A DNA stretch of 64,000 bases from Streptomyces flavidovirens DSM 40150 (GTDB lineage: Bacteria; Actinomycetota; Actinomycetes; Streptomycetales; Streptomycetaceae): positions 288,824-352,823 of the forward strand of contig NZ_AUBE01000002.1 in assembly GCF_000429085.1 (NCBI RefSeq), read 5' to 3'. The notes below the pieces were generated by a model. That model was not told the origin of the DNA. It saw only the letters and a list, made by a program, of their open reading frames with translations, and ran no database searches. Positions within the stretch are counted from its first letter, which is position 1. Each line of letters opens with the position of its first letter. This document shows, piece after piece, positions 60,861 through 64,000 of this stretch. The translations under genes were made by a program, and so were the position numbers.

Positions 60861-61935
60861 TCGCGGGGCCGTGGAGGGCGGGGCCCTGGGTCATCTCCAT
60901 CGCGAAGTCGTCGGCGAGTTCGAGGACCGTGGCGCGCCCTTCGAGCTCCGCCACCCAGCCCGGCGGCAGCGCGGTCTCGCCGTGCAGGGCGCCGAGCAGG
61001 CTGCCGCACAGCGCGCCGGTGGCCTCGGAGGCGCCACCGTGGTTGACGGCGAGGCGCAGGCCGTGGCGGATGTCCTCGCCGACGAGGGCGCAGTAGACGG
61101 CGACGCCGAGTACGTCCTCGGCGGTGCGGCCGTCGCCGAGGGACTCGACACGGGCCGGGGACGGCATCCCCTGGCGCACGGCGCCGAGTGCGTGCTTGAG
61201 CGCGTCGGTGACGGGCTGGTGGCCGGGGCGGGCGGCGAGCTGGACGAGGGCGCGCTGGACCGAGGCGTCGACGGTCTCGCCGCGCGCCAGGCCGTGCACG
61301 ATGACGGCGAAGGCCCCGGCGGAGAGGTACGCGGTGGGGTGGCCGTGGGTCTGGGCGGCGCATTCGACGGCGAGCTGGAAGACGAGCTGCGGCTCCCAGC
61401 CGACGAGGAGCCCGAAGGGCGCGGAGCGGGTGACGGCGCCGGAGTCGCGGGCCGTGGGGTTTCTGGGCCGGTCGAGGGTGCCCATGGTCTCGTCGGCGAG
61501 GCCGGTCAGGCATTCACGGGACGGGTCGCGGCGGGCGTACAGCCACTCCTCGCGGGCGAGCCAGCCGTTGTCCTTGCGGCGTTCGTCCGGGCCCCAGTCG
61601 CGCTGGGTGGCAGCCCATCGCAGGTGCGCGCGGTGTACGTCGGTGGGCGGGTGCCAGGCGCCGGTGTCGCGGCGTACCTGGGCCCGTATGAGGCCGTCGA
61701 CGGTGAAGAGCGTCAACTGGGTGCCGGCGGTGACGGCGCCGCGTCTGCCGTAGGCGGGGACGAGGTCGGTGACGGCGTCCATGCCGTGGGCCGCACGTAT
61801 CTCCTCCAGGCTCAGGGCGGCCACTCCGGCGCCGAGCGCGTCGCCCACCGCGCCGCCGAGCAGGCAGCCGCGTACCCGGCTGCGGAAGTCCTGCTGCTCG
61901 GCACGGCCCCATACGGATGTGAGTGGTGCGCTCAC
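60820..61935 (-). CDS. ADP-ribosylglycohydrolase family protein
   Basis: 371 residues. The DraG-type fold is shown by FRSRVRGCLLGGAVGDALGAGV at the start, and VAVYCALVGEDIRHGLRLAVNHGGASEATGALCGSLLGALHG near the end. It removes ADP-ribose from proteins or small molecules. The second motif reads NHGGASEATG where canonical members have GGDxDTxG, so metal binding may differ. The GTG at 61935 is chosen because homologous sequence begins shortly after; the frame stays open to 62157. Confidence 0.88.
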   Translation of the reverse strand: MSAPLTSVWGRAEQQDFRSRVRGCLLGGAVGDALGAGVAALSLEEIRAAHGMDAVTDLVPAYGRRGAVTAGTQLTLFTVDGLIRAQVRRDTGAWHPPTDVHRAHLRWAATQRDWGPDERRKDNGWLAREEWLYARRDPSRECLTGLADETMGTLDRPRNPTARDSGAVTRSAPFGLLVGWEPQLVFQLAVECAAQTHGHPTAYLSAGAFAVIVHGLARGETVDASVQRALVQLAARPGHQPVTDALKHALGAVRQGMPSPARVESLGDGRTAEDVLGVAVYCALVGEDIRHGLRLAVNHGGASEATGALCGSLLGALHGETALPPGWVAELEGRATVLELADDFAMEMTQGPALHGPAINAPGWLSRYPRA

Positions 61936-62087
61936 CGCTTCTGCCCTTCGCGTGTGTGCCGGCGTACGAACGACGTGGCGTCTGGCGCAGCACTGTAACC
62001 GAAGGGGAACGAGGTGTTCAGGGGGCAGGGGTGCGGGCGGGTGCGGTGCCTGCGGCGCTGAACCGGGGCTCCGCACCGGACCGCGCT

Positions 62088-62153
62088 CCTCAAACGCCGG
62101 AGGGGCTGAAAGTCGCACAGGGGGCAACCATCCAGCCCGTCCGGCGTTCGAGG
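62088..62153. terminator. Long hairpin terminator
   Basis: 62088-62108 pairs with 62133-62153 over 21 bp with two mismatches; the arms contain AACGCCGGA/TCCGGCGTT. This is the common Streptomyces terminator form. It lies 14 bp past the stop of the flotillin-like gene on the minus strand. Confidence 0.75.
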
Positions 62154-62166
62154 ACACGCCCTCGGG

Positions 62167-63585
62167 TCAGTCCGTGATCGGGATCTGGCCGTTCGCGTCG
62201 GCCGGCGCCGGCTTCGTGCCGCGCTGCGTGATGCCCTTGAGCAGCTCGGCGAGGTCGACCCCGGTGGTGGAGCTGAGCATCTCCATGCCCTGGGCGACGT
62301 TGTCGGTGACCGTACGGGAGAGCTGGCTCGCGCCGTCCGTGGAGATCACGGTCAGCTTGTCGATTGCGCTCATCGGCTCGGCCGCCTTGGCGACGACCTG
62401 CGGCAGCACCTCGACGAGCATCTGGAGGACGGCCGCGTCACCGTACTGCGCGAACGCGTCGGCCTTCTTGCGCATCGCCTCGGCCTCGGCCGAGCCCTTC
62501 GCGGCGATGGCGGCGGCCTCCGACTCACCCTCGATCCGTACGGCCTCGGCGAGCGCCGCGCGGTGCAGCTTCTCGCCCTCACCGGTGAGGCGGGAGCGCT
62601 CGGCGTCCGCCTCGGCCTCCTTGACCTGCGCGATACGACGGGCCTCGGCCTCCTGCTCCGCCTGGTAACGGGCGGCGTCGGCGGGCTTGCGGACCTTCGT
62701 GTCGAGCTCGCGGTCGGTCAGCGCGGCCTGGCGCTCGGCGACCTTCTCCTGCTCCGCGAGTACTTCCTGCTGGCGTGCGGCGTCGGCGAGCGGGCCGGCG
62801 GCGTTGGCCTTGGCGGCGGCGGCCTCGGTCTCGACGCGGATCTCGGCCTGCTTGAGGTAGAAGGTCCGCTCGGCGATGGCGATCTCCTCGGCCGCCTTCA
62901 GCCTGGCCTGCTCCGAGGCCCGCTTGGCGATGGCCTCGGCGATGTCGGCCTCCTGACGGGCGCGGGCGGCCTCGGGGCGGCCCAGGTCCTCCAGGTAGGA
63001 GCCCTCGGTGGTGATGTCCTGGATCTGGAAGGCGTCGAGGATCAGGCCCTGCCCGGACAGGCTCGCCTCGGCCTCCTCGGCGACCTGACCGGCGAAGGCG
63101 GCGCGGTCACGGATGATGTCCTCGACCGACATCCGGCCGACGATGGCGCGCAGCGCACCGGACAGCACTTCCTGCGTGAAGCCGACGATGCCGTCCTGCT
63201 GCTGCAGAAACCGCTGGGCAGCGGCCCGGATCGCGTCCTCGCTGCCGCCGACCTTGACGATCGCGACGCCTTCGAGGTTGGCCTTCACACCACGCAGGGT
63301 GACGGCGCCGCGCACCGAGATCGGGATGTGCCGGCTGGAGAGGTCGAGGGTGAACTTCTGCTGTACGAACGGCACGACGAAGACGCCGCCGCCGACGACG
63401 ACCTTCTGGCCGCTGTTGTCGGTGGAGGTATGCCCGGTAACCGGGTCGACGGACGTCTTGCCGCGCCGACCGGTGATGATGAAGGCCTCGCTGGGGCCGG
63501 CGACCTTGTAGCGCGTGATGACGACAAGGGCCAGCATGACGAGGAGTACGACGACTCCCACGACAGCGATGACGACTGGACTCAT
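62167..63585 (-). CDS. SPFH/flotillin-like membrane protein
   Basis: 472 residues. N-terminal membrane hairpin (VVIAVVGVVVLLVMLALVVI), an SPFH domain (YKVAGPSEAFIITGRRGKTS...GGGVFVVPFVQQKFTLDLSSRHIPI), then a long Ala/Glu coiled coil with AEAEA-type repeats. Flotillins organise membrane microdomains. The NfeD-like gene next to it in the same direction is the expected partner. Confidence 0.93.
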   Translation of the reverse strand: MSPVVIAVVGVVVLLVMLALVVITRYKVAGPSEAFIITGRRGKTSVDPVTGHTSTDNSGQKVVVGGGVFVVPFVQQKFTLDLSSRHIPISVRGAVTLRGVKANLEGVAIVKVGGSEDAIRAAAQRFLQQQDGIVGFTQEVLSGALRAIVGRMSVEDIIRDRAAFAGQVAEEAEASLSGQGLILDAFQIQDITTEGSYLEDLGRPEAARARQEADIAEAIAKRASEQARLKAAEEIAIAERTFYLKQAEIRVETEAAAAKANAAGPLADAARQQEVLAEQEKVAERQAALTDRELDTKVRKPADAARYQAEQEAEARRIAQVKEAEADAERSRLTGEGEKLHRAALAEAVRIEGESEAAAIAAKGSAEAEAMRKKADAFAQYGDAAVLQMLVEVLPQVVAKAAEPMSAIDKLTVISTDGASQLSRTVTDNVAQGMEMLSSTTGVDLAELLKGITQRGTKPAPADANGQIPITD

Positions 63586-63683
63586 GATGAATTCCCCCCT
63601 GCCTTCCCAGGGGACGGCAGCAGTTGGAGTGGAACGTAACGTAAGCAGGACTGTTGGGTCACGCAGGGCCGGGCGGACCGGTG

Positions 63684-64000
63684 TCAGCGTTCGACGGGGC
63701 GCACCGTCACCGAGGTGCTCGACAGGGACGCCTCCACCCAGATCTCGGCGCCCCGTGCGACGGGCACCGCGCTCTTGGCCGCGAGTTTGACCGGCTGGCC
63801 GCCGAGCCGCAGCATCACCTCGCCGTACCCGTCGGCGGGGATGGCGGTGACGACGGACCCGGCGGTGCCGACGAGGTCGGTGCCGCGCGGGGTGGCGTCG
63901 GTCTGGTCACGCATCAGCGCGCGGCTGAAGTTCCACGCGAGCCAGCCGGCCGCGACCCCCGCCGCCACCCCGACTCCCGTGGCCGCAGCGGCTCCCAGAC
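63684..64000 (-). CDS. NfeD-like protein, 5' end outside the window
   Basis: At least 105 residues visible: a membrane segment (LGAAAATGVGVAAGVAAGWLAW) and a C-terminal OB-type domain (GTDLVGTAGSVVTAIPADGYGEVMLRLGGQPVKLAAKSAVPVARGAEIWVEASLSSTSVTVRPVE). This is the NfeD fold that partners SPFH proteins. The frame stays open to the window edge, so the real start lies beyond 64000. It reads toward the flotillin gene, 98 bp away. Confidence 0.82.
   Translation of the reverse strand, partial: LGAAAATGVGVAAGVAAGWLAWNFSRALMRDQTDATPRGTDLVGTAGSVVTAIPADGYGEVMLRLGGQPVKLAAKSAVPVARGAEIWVEASLSSTSVTVRPVER

Noticed and set aside
1..64000. CRISPR arrays, rRNA genes, further tRNA genes
   Set aside because: No spaced repeat arrays or rRNA were seen. 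The other tRNA-like segments are 3'-half att copies only.

Overview
The window is high-GC actinobacterial DNA, almost certainly a Streptomyces chromosome. The gene content supports this: a DUF5753/DUF397 regulator pair, a GPP34 protein, a PknG-like kinase, GTG/TTG starts, purine-rich ribosome binding sites, and a tRNA-Arg gene used as an integration target. I worked by reading only. Family names are recognised from motifs, not from database searches.

Left flank (1-5850): a TetR regulator and a 14-TM drug-efflux pump read in one direction, then a secreted M6 metalloprotease with a CRP-like site upstream, converging on an AMP-dependent acyl-CoA ligase.

Accessory region (5855-29875): tRNA-Arg(CCU) is followed by three further copies of its 3' half (26183, about 28807, 29834). 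This is a tandem array of integrations. The first interval (about 20 kb) is a mobilisable element with a tyrosine integrase, an XRE regulator, an excisionase-like protein, a DUF3631 ATPase, MobC and a relaxase. No FtsK/TraB-type conjugation pump was seen. Its cargo includes a graspetide cluster of the ATP-grasp plus PIMT-like methyltransferase type (precursor, ATP-grasp ligase, methyltransferase), preceded by a regulator cassette. It has also been invaded by an IS5-like element that may carry a Vps62/pore-former-like gene, by a Tn3 transposase remnant, and by a cassette bounded by 31-bp inverted repeats. The second interval holds an integrase remnant, a DUF4041/T5orf172 gene and an amidase fragment. 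The third holds a DUF805 gene.

Right flank (30-64 kb): a secreted protein, a DinB protein and a zinc-ribbon membrane protein come first. Next is a tightly coupled five-gene operon: trypsin-like protease, PknG-like kinase, VWA protein, GlnX-like membrane protein and solute-binding lipoprotein. A small trypsin-co-occurring (trypco2) gene is divergent from it. It resembles the mycobacterial GlnH-GlnX-PknG relay with a protease and a VWA protein added.

A poly-gamma-glutamate locus follows: CapA, a double Cache-HAMP membrane protein broken by one base, CapB, CapC and an NlpC/P60 hydrolase. The rest is a large membrane protein, a D,D-carboxypeptidase with a very long tail, a GPP34 protein, the DUF5753/DUF397 pair, an EthD-like protein and an SDR divergent around a palindrome, a sodium:solute symporter, an ADP-ribosylglycohydrolase, a flotillin-like protein, and an NfeD-like gene cut by the window edge.
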